This document shows positions 35,324-45,198 of a DNA stretch of 64,000 bases, in pieces (the first letter of the stretch is position 1; each line of letters starts with the position of its first letter). Source of the stretch: Grimontia celer (GTDB taxonomy: Bacteria; Pseudomonadota; Gammaproteobacteria; Enterobacterales; Vibrionaceae). Where the stretch lies: contig NZ_FIZX01000001.1 of NCBI RefSeq assembly GCF_900055185.1, forward strand, positions 2,046,001 through 2,110,000. Reading direction: 5' to 3'. The notes under the pieces are model-generated. The model was not told the origin of the DNA and did no database searches. It saw nothing but the letters and a program-made list of their open reading frames with translations. Position numbers and translations under genes: made by a program.

Positions 35324-36217
35324 TTACGCTTGAATACCAACAATCAACCAAGACGCGTTCGGTTGTGTCATATCACGCTCAAGGTGCCAGATATCAGTAA
35401 TGTCCTCTTCAACACCTTCCTGACGGTCCGTGTAGCGACCACTGAATTGCAGACTGAGCTGCGCGCGTTTGCTGTCGTAATCAGCGCGCACGATTTCCGC
35501 GTCCACATACATGACTTCAGTGTGCTGCTCGCCTTCCAGTTTACGGCGCTCTTCAGACAGGTCGTTATACAGCTCAGGCGTCACGTATTCCTGGATAGTT
35601 TCAAGCTGGTTGTGGTTCCATGCACCTTGCAGAATGCGGTAGTGCTCACGCGCACCGTTTACAAATCCAGCCATGTCGAAGTTTGGCGGGAAGTTAAACG
35701 GTACATCGTTATTTACTGCACCAAAACCACCCGTCGAAGATGTCGCCGCTGACTCGCGGAACTGTGGCTGCTGTTGCTCGTGGTAGTAGCCTTTGTTTTG
35801 CGGCTCTTGACCACCAGCGTAAGCCTGTTGTTGCGGTCGGTTCATCGAACCGTTCTTCGCCGCCATCAGGCTCTTGAAAATCTTGAACAGCACGAATGCG
35901 ATCAGCGCGATGATGAGGAAATCCATGATTTGGAAGCCTTCAAATGCACCACCCAGCATGGCTGCGATCAGTCCACCAGCTAGCAGACCACCCAGCAAAC
36001 CGCCCATCAAGCCTTTCTTAGAAGACGACTTGGCTGCAGACGCAGGATCGTTTTGCTTATTGATGGAATTAGTGTTGGTTGGTTGTGATTTTGATGCAGG
36101 TGCCGTCTTAAAGCTTTTGCCGAAAGACTTACCGCCACCGAACTTCTTCGCCTCAGCATGTGGTGCAGATACCACCATCACGAACATCAGCGCGAACAGA
36201 GTAAAAAAGCGTTTCAT
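35324..36217 (-). CDS. Tim44-like domain membrane protein
   Basis: 297 residues. A signal peptide (FFTLFALMFVMVVSAPHAEA) is followed by a low-complexity Gly/Lys/Ser segment (KKFGGGKSFGKSFK), then by a glycine-rich hydrophobic part (GLMGGLLGGLLAGGLIAAMLGG) and a second membrane helix (IMDFLIIALIAFVLFKIFKSL). The C-terminal domain (about 180-297) is the Tim44-like fold: FVNGAREHYRILQGAWNHNQLETIQEYVTPELYNDL and VDAEIVRADY. The bacterial family is widespread but its role is unknown. The layout suggests insertion in the inner membrane with the C-terminal domain on one side. Confidence 0.85.
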   Translation of the reverse strand: MKRFFTLFALMFVMVVSAPHAEAKKFGGGKSFGKSFKTAPASKSQPTNTNSINKQNDPASAAKSSSKKGLMGGLLGGLLAGGLIAAMLGGAFEGFQIMDFLIIALIAFVLFKIFKSLMAAKNGSMNRPQQQAYAGGQEPQNKGYYHEQQQPQFRESAATSSTGGFGAVNNDVPFNFPPNFDMAGFVNGAREHYRILQGAWNHNQLETIQEYVTPELYNDLSEERRKLEGEQHTEVMYVDAEIVRADYDSKRAQLSLQFSGRYTDRQEGVEEDITDIWHLERDMTQPNASWLIVGIQA

Positions 36218-36496
36218 TGCAAACCTTTTGTTTCAATGTCAAATAACGCAACAAGCGTAAGGTAACTTCATGCTATGTCAGCAGCACGGAAAGTCAAACC
36301 CTGTTGCAGGCGAAAATGTTACCAATCGTTTAAATTTTGCTTAAACAGCAATACGTAACTGCGAGCTAGATTTCTCCTTTTGGCGACTTTTTAATAAAAA
36401 TGCGGTAAACCTTTGAGGGGATAGAGCTCTTAAGGGAACGACTGCCCTACAATGCAGTCCATATTCACAGAGAGAAAACAATTAAAGGTTGATGCG
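36218..36496. other. divergent intergenic region, Tim44-type gene and TM2 gene
   Basis: 279 bases that must carry both promoters. I see an AAAGG ribosome site for each gene and no convincing conserved operator. A short ORF start at 36452 in the TM2 frame is not needed. Confidence 0.4.
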
Positions 36497-36892
36497 ATGA
36501 ACGATACACACAGTAAAACCGTTGGGTACATTTTATGGATCTTCGGTTTTCTCGGTGCACACCGTTTTTATTACGGTAAGCCTGTGACAGGTACCATCTG
36601 GCTCTTTACGCTCGGGTTACTGGGTATTGGCTGGTTAATTGACCTGTTTCTGATCCCATCAATGGATCGCGAAGCTGACCTGCGTTTCAACAGTGGACAA
36701 GTCGATTACTCGGTTGCGTGGATATTGCTGACCTTCCTTGGCATCTTCGGTATTCACCGTATGTATATGGGTAAATGGGTAACTGGCATCATCTACCTAT
36801 TCACTGGCGGCTTCTTCATCATTGGCGTGATTTACGATTTTTGGACACTTAACGATCAGGTTTCTATCAAAAACGCAGAACGTTTCAGCTAA
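36497..36892 (+). CDS. TM2 domain membrane protein
   Basis: 131 residues from the ATG at 36497, eight bases after AAAGG. It contains two TM2-type units: KTVGYILWIFGFLGAHRFYYGKPVTGTIWLFTLGLLGIGWLIDLF and SVAWILLTFLGIFGIHRMYMGKWVTGIIYLFTGGFFIIGVIYDF. Each is a pair of helices joined by the G-x-H-R-x-Y-x-G turn. The duplicated form is common in gammaproteobacteria; its function is unknown. It is a single-gene unit followed by a TetR regulator after 121 bases. Confidence 0.88.
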   Translation: MNDTHSKTVGYILWIFGFLGAHRFYYGKPVTGTIWLFTLGLLGIGWLIDLFLIPSMDREADLRFNSGQVDYSVAWILLTFLGIFGIHRMYMGKWVTGIIYLFTGGFFIIGVIYDFWTLNDQVSIKNAERFS

Positions 36893-36983
36893 GCTTTTGC
36901 TTTCAAAGCCTCTCAGTTGTTGGCATTTAGCTAAACTGAGAGGCACATAACTTGCCCTTTCCCAACCCCACTCCTAAAATATC

Positions 36984-36994
36984 GAACATTGTTC
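36984..36994. promoter_or_regulatory. candidate operator upstream of the TetR gene
   Basis: The palindrome GAACA-T-TGTTC lies 20 bases before the TetR start codon. TetR regulators commonly bind such sites in their own promoter. The symmetrical part is short, so this is a suggestion only. Confidence 0.35.
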
Positions 36995-37013
36995 ACTATT
37001 TGCAGTAGAAGTA

Positions 37014-37613
37014 ATGGCACGCAGGAACGACCATAGCCGCGAAGAGCTGGTAGAAATGACGCTTAACTGCGTTGAAGAGTACTTAAACACCCAGCCATAT
37101 CATGACCTGAGTTTGCGAAAAGTCGCTGCTCAAATCGGTTATGTACCCAGCACCTTGGTCAATGTGTTTGGCAGCTACAATATCCTGCTACTGCATGTTG
37201 TTGCTCGAACGCTAGATGACTTGCGTAATCAGGCACAGCAAAAGTTAACAGGTACCTCAAACTGCCGCGATGCACTGTTTGCCCTCGCGCACCTATACCT
37301 CGAATTTGCATCTCAGAACCCCTACCGCTGGCAGTTAGTTTTTGAACACAGCATGAAGGGAGACCGACTGCCTGACTGGCAAAGCGATCGTATCCAGAGC
37401 ATGACAGGCATGCTGGAAAGCCTACTTAAGCGACTTTCTCCAACCAAAAGTGATGAGGAAGTTGTGGAAGCAAGCCGCGTTCTCTGGGCAGGTGTTCATG
37501 GCATAACCCTGCTGGCAGTTGACGACAAATTCTTCACCTCAGTGCCGGTCAATGGCGCAGAGCTTATCGATAATCTGCTGACAGGCTACCTCAAGAGCTG
37601 GATAGACGCTTAG
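37014..37613 (+). CDS. TetR/AcrR family regulator
   Basis: 199 residues. The N-terminal helix-turn-helix has REELVEMTLNCVEEYL...LSLRKVAAQIGYVPSTLVNVFGSYNILLLHVVART, with the usual TetR turn and the Y/F-x-x-Y-L-type end replaced by FGSYNILL. The C-terminal ligand domain (about 75-199) has the WHG-type pattern ALAHLYLEFASQNPYRWQLVFEHSM and RVLWAGVHGITLLAV. The next gene, an LplT-acyltransferase fusion, starts 17 bases downstream, so control of that membrane-lipid gene is likely. The inducer is unknown. Confidence 0.85.
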   Translation: MARRNDHSREELVEMTLNCVEEYLNTQPYHDLSLRKVAAQIGYVPSTLVNVFGSYNILLLHVVARTLDDLRNQAQQKLTGTSNCRDALFALAHLYLEFASQNPYRWQLVFEHSMKGDRLPDWQSDRIQSMTGMLESLLKRLSPTKSDEEVVEASRVLWAGVHGITLLAVDDKFFTSVPVNGAELIDNLLTGYLKSWIDA

Positions 37614-37630
37614 GAGCCGGGAAGGAAAGG

Positions 37631-39496
37631 ATGACAAGCCAAACCGGGCTTCTGAAACAGCGACGTTTTCTGCCTTACTTTATCACCCAAGCACTCGGCG
37701 CGTTTAACGACAATGTCTACAAGAATGTCTTGTTGATCCTCGTTGCCTTTGCTGGCCCAGGTGTAATCGGGATAAGTACTGATCTTTTTATCAACCTTGC
37801 TGCTGGCCTATTTATTCTCCCCTTTTTTCTCTTCTCTGCTTTTGCCGGAGAACTTGCGGATAAATTCGAGAAATCCCAATTTATCCGCGGCGTGAAGTTA
37901 CTGGAAATCGGCATTATGAGCCTCGCTGCCATTGCCTTCATCTACGAAAGCTACATGGCGCTTTTAGTCCTTCTTTTCTTGATGGGTACGCAATCTGCAT
38001 TCTTTGGCCCTGTGAAATACGCCTTACTGCCTCAAACCCTCAAACCTCAGGAACTGGTTTCGGGCAATGCTTTGGTTGAAACCGGTACATTCCTAGCGAT
38101 TTTACTTGGCACCATGGTGGCCGGGGTTATCGCGAATATGGATGGAGCGCGAGATATTGCTGCTATCTCAGTGGTGGTATTTGCAGTGCTGGGTTATTTG
38201 AGCGCCCGTTCTATTCCTGAGGTAGCTGCCGGCAACCCTTCTCTCAAAATCAGTTTCTCTCCTATCCGGCAGATGAAAACCACGCTGGCGATTGCCCGAA
38301 AAGACAAAGTGGTACTTCAGTCAATTCTCGGGATCAGTTGGTTCTGGTTTCTCGGTGCCAGCTATCTCACGCAATTCCCCAATTACGCCAAGCTTCACCT
38401 TGGTGGCAATGAAGCGACCGTTTCCTTCCTACTGACACTCTTCTCCGTCGGTATTGCCGTTGGCTCTTTGCTTTGTGACAAGCTTTCAGGCCATCGTATT
38501 GAGCCTGGCATTGTACCGATTGGTGCACTGGGTTTAACCATTTTTGGTATCCACCTGATGTTCTCGACGCCTGCTGCGCCTTCAACTGCTGCAAGCTTTG
38601 TAGAATTTGTTGCCGACCCATCACTGTGGTGGGTGTTTATTGATTTACTCTTGATCGGCATCTTCGGTGGTATCTTTATTGTTCCTCTGTATTCCATGAT
38701 GCAGGCACGCTCAGAAGATAGTGAGCGCTCACAGGTTATCGCCGCTAACAACATTTATAACGCTCTGTTTATGGTGACCAGTGCCATTCTCGCCATGGTT
38801 CTTCTGGGTGCTGTGGGCATCAGCATCCCTGAATTTTTCCTGGTACTCGCCCTGCTGAATCTTGTTGTCACCCTGTATGTCGGTAAGCAGGTACCACTGT
38901 TTGCTTTACGCTTTGTTATTTGGTTCTTGAGCCACAGTTTCTATCGCGTGACACACAAGAATCTCCAAAACATTCCAAAAGAAGGTGGCGCATTGCTGGT
39001 ATGTAACCATGTCAGCTATGTCGATGCCTTGATTCTGGCAGGCGCTTGTCCGCGCCCCATTCGTTTTGTGATGGACGAAGATTACTACCATCTACCAGTG
39101 CTGAATTATTTCTTCCGAGCCAGCCGCGTTATTCCTATCAAGCTCACCAGTGGCTCAATACGTTGTGCACTCAAGCAAGTGAAAAATCAGTTAAGCGACG
39201 GCGAAGTAGTGTGTATTTTCCCTGAAGGTCAGCTCACGTCTGATGGTGACATGCAGCCTTTCAAACGTGGAATAGATCTAATCTTGAAGCAGTCACCAGT
39301 TCCTGTGATACCTATGGCTTTGAAAGGTTTATGGGGAAGTTATTTCAGCCGTGAAGGTGGTCGTGCGCTGCTTAAATTACCCAAGCGGTTTTGGTCAAAA
39401 GTGGAAGTCGAGGCAGGAAGTCCGGTTCAGCCACAAGATGCAAGATGTGAACGATTGTTCAGTGATGTGAAAACGTTAAGAGGCGATTATCGTTGA
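37631..39496 (+). CDS. LplT-like MFS transporter fused to PlsC-type acyltransferase
   Basis: 621 residues in two domains. Residues about 1-410 are a twelve-helix MFS unit starting RRFLPYFITQALGAFNDNVYKNVLLIL, the signature of LplT lysophospholipid transporters. Residues about 425-621 are a glycerophosphate/lysophospholipid acyltransferase with LVCNHVSYVDALIL (H-x4-D) and VVCIFPEGQLTSDGDMQPFKRG. In Escherichia, LplT and Aas are separate, and Aas carries a C-terminal acyl-ACP synthetase that is missing here. The protein would re-acylate lysophospholipids at the inner membrane. Its last ten bases overlap the convergent menE tail. Confidence 0.88.
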   Translation: MTSQTGLLKQRRFLPYFITQALGAFNDNVYKNVLLILVAFAGPGVIGISTDLFINLAAGLFILPFFLFSAFAGELADKFEKSQFIRGVKLLEIGIMSLAAIAFIYESYMALLVLLFLMGTQSAFFGPVKYALLPQTLKPQELVSGNALVETGTFLAILLGTMVAGVIANMDGARDIAAISVVVFAVLGYLSARSIPEVAAGNPSLKISFSPIRQMKTTLAIARKDKVVLQSILGISWFWFLGASYLTQFPNYAKLHLGGNEATVSFLLTLFSVGIAVGSLLCDKLSGHRIEPGIVPIGALGLTIFGIHLMFSTPAAPSTAASFVEFVADPSLWWVFIDLLLIGIFGGIFIVPLYSMMQARSEDSERSQVIAANNIYNALFMVTSAILAMVLLGAVGISIPEFFLVLALLNLVVTLYVGKQVPLFALRFVIWFLSHSFYRVTHKNLQNIPKEGGALLVCNHVSYVDALILAGACPRPIRFVMDEDYYHLPVLNYFFRASRVIPIKLTSGSIRCALKQVKNQLSDGEVVCIFPEGQLTSDGDMQPFKRGIDLILKQSPVPVIPMALKGLWGSYFSREGGRALLKLPKRFWSKVEVEAGSPVQPQDARCERLFSDVKTLRGDYR

Positions 39497-40836
39497 GCCA
39501 GCTTTTCGTTAGCCAGCCAATCAGCTAACGCGCGGCGGGAGATTTTAATCCCGCCGTCTAGCAAATGCTTCGGAATCGAGTATGCGGCTTTAGGCACCTG
39601 ATGAGGCGGCAGCAACGACTTTGCATAAGCCAGAAAATTACCTTGATTAACATTGCCCATCACCAACGCAACAGGAACCTGTCCCCATTTGTCATCCGCA
39701 ACAGGCAATATAAACAGTTGCTCAATCCCTTCAAAGCCAGAAAGCACCCTTTCAATACTCTCCGGCTGCACATTTTCGCCGCCACAGATAAACATGTTAT
39801 CCAAGCGGCCAAGAATACGAAGCTCGCCTTCTACCCATTCACCTTTATCTTTAGTCGCAAACCATCCGTCCGACAAAGGCTCCAACATTCCGCCAATCAG
39901 GTAACCCGATGAAAGGGTGTCTCCTTTCACCATGATTTCCCCAAGGCTGGAAAACATAAGTTCGCGATGCGGAAGCGGACGACCTACTGAGAAGCATCCA
40001 TCCGCCCGTTTTGCCGTGATGGTCGATGCCATTTCTGTCATCCCATAACCACACCAACAGCCAATACCTTTTGCTTCGGCTTCATCCACCAGCGCTTGAG
40101 GGATAACTGCACCGCCCAAAAGTACGGATGTCAACGAAGCAGGACGCTCTCCTTGCAGCAATCGCTGCAATTGCATCGGTACCAAGGAAGCGTGTGTCAC
40201 ACCTTCCAAAGCTGAGCGCAATGCGTCACCTTTGGTGTCTGCAATCTTCAGCGCTGCCCCGCGTTGTAACCACCGCCAGATAATGGCAAGACCGGAAACA
40301 TGAAATAACGGCAGGGAAAGAAGCCAGCAATCACTCTCACTAAATGGCAACAGTGAAAACAATCCGCTGGCACTCGCCAAATGGGCGTTAGCATTGTGAG
40401 TGACCGCTTTGGGTGTCCCCGTCGAGCCGGAAGTCAGCACAAGGGTCAGAATATCTTGGGTATCAAATGGCATCACATTAGACTGCGGCCATTCACTCGA
40501 AGGAAAAACGACGCGCGGATCGATAACCATCTCAATCCCCGCTTTCTCGAGTACTTCTTTCTGGAGTGCTGGAGAGAATGCCGGATTGATCAGCAGCGTT
40601 TTCAAGCCTTGTTGCCAGGCAGCAAGGATAACCAAAAGAGTTTGGTAATCATTTTGAGAGAGGATGGCTACGTAGCGACTCTTCGGCTTAGGCAGTATTG
40701 GGATATTGCTAATATCTGAAACAAGGCGCTGCCAGCTAATAGCCTCGCCTTCCAGAAATAAAGCAGTATGCTGGGGTTTAACCTCACCCCAGTAAAGCCA
40801 GGGCCAAGTGTCGAAGCTTATTGGTGTGCCCGCCAT
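39487..40836 (-). CDS. menE: o-succinylbenzoate-CoA ligase
   Basis: 449 residues of the AMP-forming ligase family. The P-loop is [18 protein letters not shown] (about 135-152), then GYGMTEMAS and, near the C-terminus, [26 protein letters not shown] with the hinge Asp and conserved Gly. It activates o-succinylbenzoate with ATP and CoA in menaquinone synthesis. It is the last gene of menFDHBCE and overlaps menC by 19 bases. Its end overlaps the convergent acyltransferase fusion by ten bases. A general acyl-CoA ligase is excluded by the operon context. Confidence 0.92.
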   Translation of the reverse strand: MAGTPISFDTWPWLYWGEVKPQHTALFLEGEAISWQRLVSDISNIPILPKPKSRYVAILSQNDYQTLLVILAAWQQGLKTLLINPAFSPALQKEVLEKAGIEMVIDPRVVFPSSEWPQSNVMPFDTQDILTLVLTSGSTGTPKAVTHNANAHLASASGLFSLLPFSESDCWLLSLPLFHVSGLAIIWRWLQRGAALKIADTKGDALRSALEGVTHASLVPMQLQRLLQGERPASLTSVLLGGAVIPQALVDEAEAKGIGCWCGYGMTEMASTITAKRADGCFSVGRPLPHRELMFSSLGEIMVKGDTLSSGYLIGGMLEPLSDGWFATKDKGEWVEGELRILGRLDNMFICGGENVQPESIERVLSGFEGIEQLFILPVADDKWGQVPVALVMGNVNQGNFLAYAKSLLPPHQVPKAAYSIPKHLLDGGIKISRRALADWLANEKLAQR

Positions 40837-41798
40837 ACCACTTCACAGTCAGTCAGGGTTTTCAATGCTAACTCACAGCCTGGCCAAGCCAGCTCTAATT
40901 GTTCACCAAACAATGAGACCGTATCGAGCCCCGGTACGGTTTCCGGTGTTAGCCAGTGAGCGATGCGCGCCAGTGTATTGAGGCCAAAACTGGATTCAAT
41001 ACTGGAGCTGATCACCACTTCCAACCCCATGGTATGTGCTTGTTCAACCAGTGCTTTCACTGTTTGAAGTGAGCCCACTAAAGTGGGTTTAATCACGATT
41101 GCAGACAACCCGGTTTCACATTCTAACGAAAAGCCTTCATCGCGCAGTGTTTCATCCCACGCAATGGCAATGCCGGTTTCTTCACTGAAAGCGAGGCTTT
41201 GCACTGGCGCCTGGCAAGGCTCTTCCAAAAAGGCGATGCGGGAACGGAAAGCGGGATTCACATAATTGGCAAACTGTGCTGCTTTTGCTGGCGTCCACTG
41301 ACGGTTGGCATCCAGTCGAAGACGCAAGTCCGGAAGGATTTCCAGAAACATATTCACTACCATGCCATCGCGAATAGGCTCATAAAGACCCACTTTAATT
41401 TTCGCCACTTTCTCGCCCGGCAATTCAGCGAGCTTTTCAACCAGCTCATCCGGATCGCCGCTACACAAGGGCGCAGCGAGGAAATTACCTTCAGCTGGGA
41501 TTTCACCATCAAGCTCTGCCAGTGCAACGGACAAACCAAAAGCGACGGATGGATAGAGCGCGTCCCAATCTATTTCGCCGCCTTCCAGCCACTGCGCTAA
41601 ACAAAGCTCAATCTGAGTTTGTGCTTGCTCGATGGTTTCAGCGCTGAACTCAGGCAAAGGCGCAATTTCGCCTCGGCCAGATTTATCACCATCTTTAAGT
41701 TCGACAATCAAGCCATCTCGCTGCGCCAAACGGGTGTGACGCAAAATCACACCACTGTCCATCGGCAACGAATAACGGTAAAGCGTTGCGTGCTTCAT
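40818..41798 (-). CDS. menC: o-succinylbenzoate synthase
   Basis: 326 residues, enolase superfamily, with an N-terminal cap and C-terminal barrel. Visible catalytic residues: the [10 protein letters not shown] lysine motif (K-x-K), [13 protein letters not shown] with the first metal Asp, FLEEPCQ with the metal Glu, [10 protein letters not shown], and [12 protein letters not shown] with the second lysine. It dehydrates SHCHC to o-succinylbenzoate. Length is as in Escherichia (320). It starts twelve bases after menB and overlaps menE by 19 bases. Confidence 0.94.
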   Translation of the reverse strand: MKHATLYRYSLPMDSGVILRHTRLAQRDGLIVELKDGDKSGRGEIAPLPEFSAETIEQAQTQIELCLAQWLEGGEIDWDALYPSVAFGLSVALAELDGEIPAEGNFLAAPLCSGDPDELVEKLAELPGEKVAKIKVGLYEPIRDGMVVNMFLEILPDLRLRLDANRQWTPAKAAQFANYVNPAFRSRIAFLEEPCQAPVQSLAFSEETGIAIAWDETLRDEGFSLECETGLSAIVIKPTLVGSLQTVKALVEQAHTMGLEVVISSSIESSFGLNTLARIAHWLTPETVPGLDTVSLFGEQLELAWPGCELALKTLTDCEVVWRAHQ

Positions 41799-41810
41799 CT
41801 TCCCGCCCTG

Positions 41811-42677
41811 TTATGGGTTACGTGGGAATTTGTCGAAGTCTGGGCGACGTTTCTCATTGAAAGCGTTGCGGCCTTCCTGACCTTCTTCGGTCATGTAGAA
41901 CAACATGGTCGCGTTACCCGCCAGCTCTTGCAGACCCGCCTGACCATCACAGTCAGCATTCAGTGCCGCTTTCAGGCAGCGCAGCGCCATAGGGCTGTGC
42001 TGAAGCACTTCACGACACCAACGAGCAGTTTCACGCTCAAGCTCTGCGTAAGGGACAACGTGGTTAACCAGCCCCATATCCACTGCTTCCTGTGCATCGT
42101 AGAAACGGCAAAGGAACCAGATCTCGCGGGCTTTCTTCTGACCCACAATACGCGCCATGTAAGATGCGCCCCAACCGCCGTCGAAAGAGCCGACTTTTGG
42201 GCCAGTCTGACCAAATTGCGCGTTGTCTGCTGCGATTGTCAGGTCACACATCATGTGGAGCACATGACCACCACCCACAGCGTATCCTGCCACAGAGGCA
42301 ATCACAGGCTTAGGACAGGTACGGATTTGGCGTTGGAAATCGAGTACATTCAAGTGGTGTGTGCCTTCATCGTCACGGTAACCGCCGTAGTCGCCACGGA
42401 TCTTCTGGTCACCACCAGAACAGAACGCATGTTCACCCTGCCCACGCAGCACGATCACACCCACTTTTTCGTCGTAGCGTGCATCAGCCAGCGCTTTAAT
42501 CATCTCTTTCACGGTTTGAGGGCGGAATGCATTACGCACTTCAGGACGGTTGATAGTGATTCGCGCGATACCGTCTTCCGATTTTTCAAAAAGGATATCT
42601 TCATAGCCTTCAGAGCAATCATTCCACACCACTGGTGCATACAGTTCCTGTTCGGTTAAACCTGTTGTTCTAGCCAT
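41811..42677 (-). CDS. menB: 1,4-dihydroxy-2-naphthoyl-CoA synthase
   Basis: 288 residues of the crotonase family. The MenB signatures are visible: [32 protein letters not shown], the oxyanion-hole [50 protein letters not shown], and the C-terminal [14 protein letters not shown]. The enzyme closes the ring of o-succinylbenzoyl-CoA. It lies 24 bases after menH and twelve before menC. Confidence 0.97.
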   Translation of the reverse strand: MARTTGLTEQELYAPVVWNDCSEGYEDILFEKSEDGIARITINRPEVRNAFRPQTVKEMIKALADARYDEKVGVIVLRGQGEHAFCSGGDQKIRGDYGGYRDDEGTHHLNVLDFQRQIRTCPKPVIASVAGYAVGGGHVLHMMCDLTIAADNAQFGQTGPKVGSFDGGWGASYMARIVGQKKAREIWFLCRFYDAQEAVDMGLVNHVVPYAELERETARWCREVLQHSPMALRCLKAALNADCDGQAGLQELAGNATMLFYMTEEGQEGRNAFNEKRRPDFDKFPRNP

Positions 42678-42701
42678 AGCATTACCATCTAAATCATTAA
42701 G

Positions 42702-43496
42702 TTAATTAGGTTCAATCAGCCGCTTAATCGACTGGCAATACAGCAAAGGCTGCTCTGCATGAATGTTGTGACCGGCGTCTGGGACAATGGAATAAGACAG
42801 CCCCGAATGCATCGCCAATGCCAGAAACTTATTGTCCTTCTCTCCACACAGATAGTGCACCTTTGCTGGCAACGTTCTAAGCAATTCGCCCAGAAAATCC
42901 TGTTGGGATAAGGATGTAGCACGCAGCATACTTGCCACTTTTGTACCGAGGTTATCACTGCGCTTATCGATCAAACTTTGTCTTTGCGCATGATTTAGTG
43001 AGGAAAATACAGGTTGTTGGTACCAATCTTGAAGCACATCAACAATGGGCTCATTTTCAAAACGCACCGCCCATTTTTCATCATGTTCACGCCTCGCCGC
43101 TTTCTCGGGTTCAGGTAAACCTGGATGCCCATTTTCGATAATTAGCCCAGCAAAAGGTGCGCTGACTACCTTCAGAGAGCTAGAGCAGTGAGTGGCGAGG
43201 TACATAGCAATGCGTGCGCCCAGCGAATAGCCCACCAGCCAAAAAGGTGAAGACAATGTCTCGCTGATCGTTGCTATTACTTTGATGCAGGTATCTTCAA
43301 AGCCGACCACTTCGATATGTTGGCTACCACCGTGTCCCGGCAAGTCGATAGCCAGACACAGATACTCTTTGGAAAGCTCATCAATGACAGGTTGCCAATC
43401 CCTATGATCGCCAAGTAGGCCATGAAGGAAAACAAGGGCAGGTTTGTCTGCCTGCCCTTGGAGGGAATAATTCAATCTTTCAGAGCAGTTCTGCAT
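42702..43496 (-). CDS. menH: SHCHC synthase
   Basis: 264 residues from the ATG at 43496 (MQNCSERLNYSLQ); longer starts run backwards through menD and are not needed. Alpha/beta-hydrolase fold: PALVFLHGLLGDHRDW (oxyanion region), AIDLPGHGGS, the nucleophile elbow WLVGYSLGARIAMYL with Ser, and SIVPDAGHNIHAEQP with the active-site His. It removes pyruvate from SEPHCHC to give SHCHC. It overlaps menD by 17 bases, a sign of translational coupling. Confidence 0.9.
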   Translation of the reverse strand: MQNCSERLNYSLQGQADKPALVFLHGLLGDHRDWQPVIDELSKEYLCLAIDLPGHGGSQHIEVVGFEDTCIKVIATISETLSSPFWLVGYSLGARIAMYLATHCSSSLKVVSAPFAGLIIENGHPGLPEPEKAARREHDEKWAVRFENEPIVDVLQDWYQQPVFSSLNHAQRQSLIDKRSDNLGTKVASMLRATSLSQQDFLGELLRTLPAKVHYLCGEKDNKFLALAMHSGLSYSIVPDAGHNIHAEQPLLYCQSIKRLIEPN

Positions 43497-45198
43497 TGGC
43501 AATTTCACCAAACAGCGCTTTAAGTGCCTTGCCGCACTCGCCCGCCCCAACCTTGAGCTCAATCACCGTCGTTCCCAGCGCCGACTGCGCATCGATGCAT
43601 TGTGCTCGCGCGGATTCCAGTGATGAAGGGCACACATAATTAAGCCCGAACATCGTCGCTGCGTGGGAGAAATCGATGCCATGCGGCATGCGATAGAAGG
43701 TTTCTTTGTTCGCATCCGGCACCGGTAACATATCGAAAATGCCACCGCCATCATTGTTAATGATGATCAGCGCAAATGGCTGCGGGTTGTTTGCCAGTAA
43801 CGCGAGGCTGTTGAGGTCGTAGAGTGCGGAAGTGTCGCCCATCAACATCACCATCGGACGCTGTCTTTCGCGCTGAACGCCTGAAGCGGTTGCAATCAGA
43901 CCATCGATACCCGATGCACCGCGATTGGCAAACACGGCTTTTTCTGGCAGTTGAGTGCACATGTCCAACAGGCGGATTGCCATGCTGTTTCCAATAAAGA
44001 GGTCGCTCTCTTTCGAAAGCCAATGGCTGAAGTCAGCAGCTAAGGAGACTTCTGACAGCGATTCATCAGACAAACCGTTAAAAGCCACCAATCGCTCAAA
44101 ATATTGTTGGCTCGCCACAACCAACGCATCAGCCCAATGTGCTTGTTCGTTATCACGAGTCATTTCCGTCAAGGCCAGCGCCACATCCGCCAGTGGCGCA
44201 TTGATGCGCAAACCTTGTCTGTGACTTGGATCCAGCCTTCCTGGGTGTTTCTCTACCAACCAGTAGGTGCCCTCAAACTGCTTGATAAACTGGCCGAGGC
44301 GCTTTGATACCAAACGGCTGCCAAACTGAACGATAACATCGGCTTGCTTTAGCACTTCGGCACACGTGGGGTTTTGTAACCAAACATCAAAGCCTGCGAA
44401 TGCAGAGCCTTGGCTCGCTTGAGGATCACAGAGAATAGGCCATTGAAGCTTCTGCGCCAGCAGTTCAATGGCTTGGCGCTCACGTAAAGAGGCCTTACCC
44501 ACCACCAATACACCTTTTTGGTGCTGGAGCTGAGCCCAATCGCGCAAGGGCTGGCTCAAATCTGCCTGTGAAGGAGTGAAAGACAAGTAAGGCTCATCGT
44601 TCTCAAACCAGGTTCTTACTGGCTCAAGGTAGGACGAAGCGTCTTCCATTTCCCCGTATAAAGGTTCAGGGAACGGACAGTTGATATGATAGCTCCCGCC
44701 CAGCTCTGACTGACGATGCAGCCCCTCTGACACTATCGACAATAACCAAGCTGGCGAAATGTGTTCTGTGGGTGACGGCAGGAAACTCGTCACTTCTGCG
44801 TGCTCGCTGAAAATGCCCTGCTGGCTGATTGCCTGATTGGCGCCACATTGAATAAGCTCAGGCGGACGATCGGCAGTCAGAAGCACCAGCTTTTCTCGGG
44901 TTAAACGGCTTTCTGCTACAGCTGGCAGCAAATTCGCCACCGCTGTACCGGACGTGACAATCACGGCAACCGGATTGTCAGAAGCTTTCGCCAATCCCAG
45001 CGCTAAAAAGCCTAAACCACGCTCATCGAAGTGGGTATGTAGACGAATAGAGGGTTCAAGGCTTTGGAGTCTTTCCGCTTCCAGCGTTAGCGGTGTTGAA
45101 CGCGAGCCGGGTGCAATACAAATGTCTTTCACACCCGCACGTTGCAGCGACATCAAAATCAGTCGCGCCCAGATACGGTTGATGGTTGAAGGCTTCAT
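43480..45198 (-). CDS. menD: SEPHCHC synthase (MenD)
   Basis: 572 residues from the ATG at 45198 (MKPSTINRIWARLI), which overlaps the menF stop by four bases; the open frame to 45282 lies inside menF. ThDP-dependent fold: IAPGSRSTPLTLEA and the catalytic Glu in HTHFDERGLGFLALG, GTAVANLLPAVAES, and the ThDP-binding part LMGDTSALYDLNSLALLAN...IIINNDGGGIFDMLP. It condenses isochorismate and 2-oxoglutarate. Escherichia MenD has 556 residues. Confidence 0.95.
   Translation of the reverse strand: MKPSTINRIWARLILMSLQRAGVKDICIAPGSRSTPLTLEAERLQSLEPSIRLHTHFDERGLGFLALGLAKASDNPVAVIVTSGTAVANLLPAVAESRLTREKLVLLTADRPPELIQCGANQAISQQGIFSEHAEVTSFLPSPTEHISPAWLLSIVSEGLHRQSELGGSYHINCPFPEPLYGEMEDASSYLEPVRTWFENDEPYLSFTPSQADLSQPLRDWAQLQHQKGVLVVGKASLRERQAIELLAQKLQWPILCDPQASQGSAFAGFDVWLQNPTCAEVLKQADVIVQFGSRLVSKRLGQFIKQFEGTYWLVEKHPGRLDPSHRQGLRINAPLADVALALTEMTRDNEQAHWADALVVASQQYFERLVAFNGLSDESLSEVSLAADFSHWLSKESDLFIGNSMAIRLLDMCTQLPEKAVFANRGASGIDGLIATASGVQRERQRPMVMLMGDTSALYDLNSLALLANNPQPFALIIINNDGGGIFDMLPVPDANKETFYRMPHGIDFSHAATMFGLNYVCPSSLESARAQCIDAQSALGTTVIELKVGAGECGKALKALFGEIANAELL

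Noticed and set aside
39487-40836. AMP-binding gene as the missing ligase half of Aas
   Set aside because: It is the last gene of an intact menFDHBCE operon on the opposite strand and has MenE size and motifs.
40381-42659. Long + strand open frames opposite the men operon
   Set aside because: The men genes on the minus strand have complete catalytic motifs; the opposite frames have no family features.
43497-43562. Longer start of menH
   Set aside because: It lies deep inside menD; the ATG at 43496 gives the normal MenH N-terminus and a typical short overlap.
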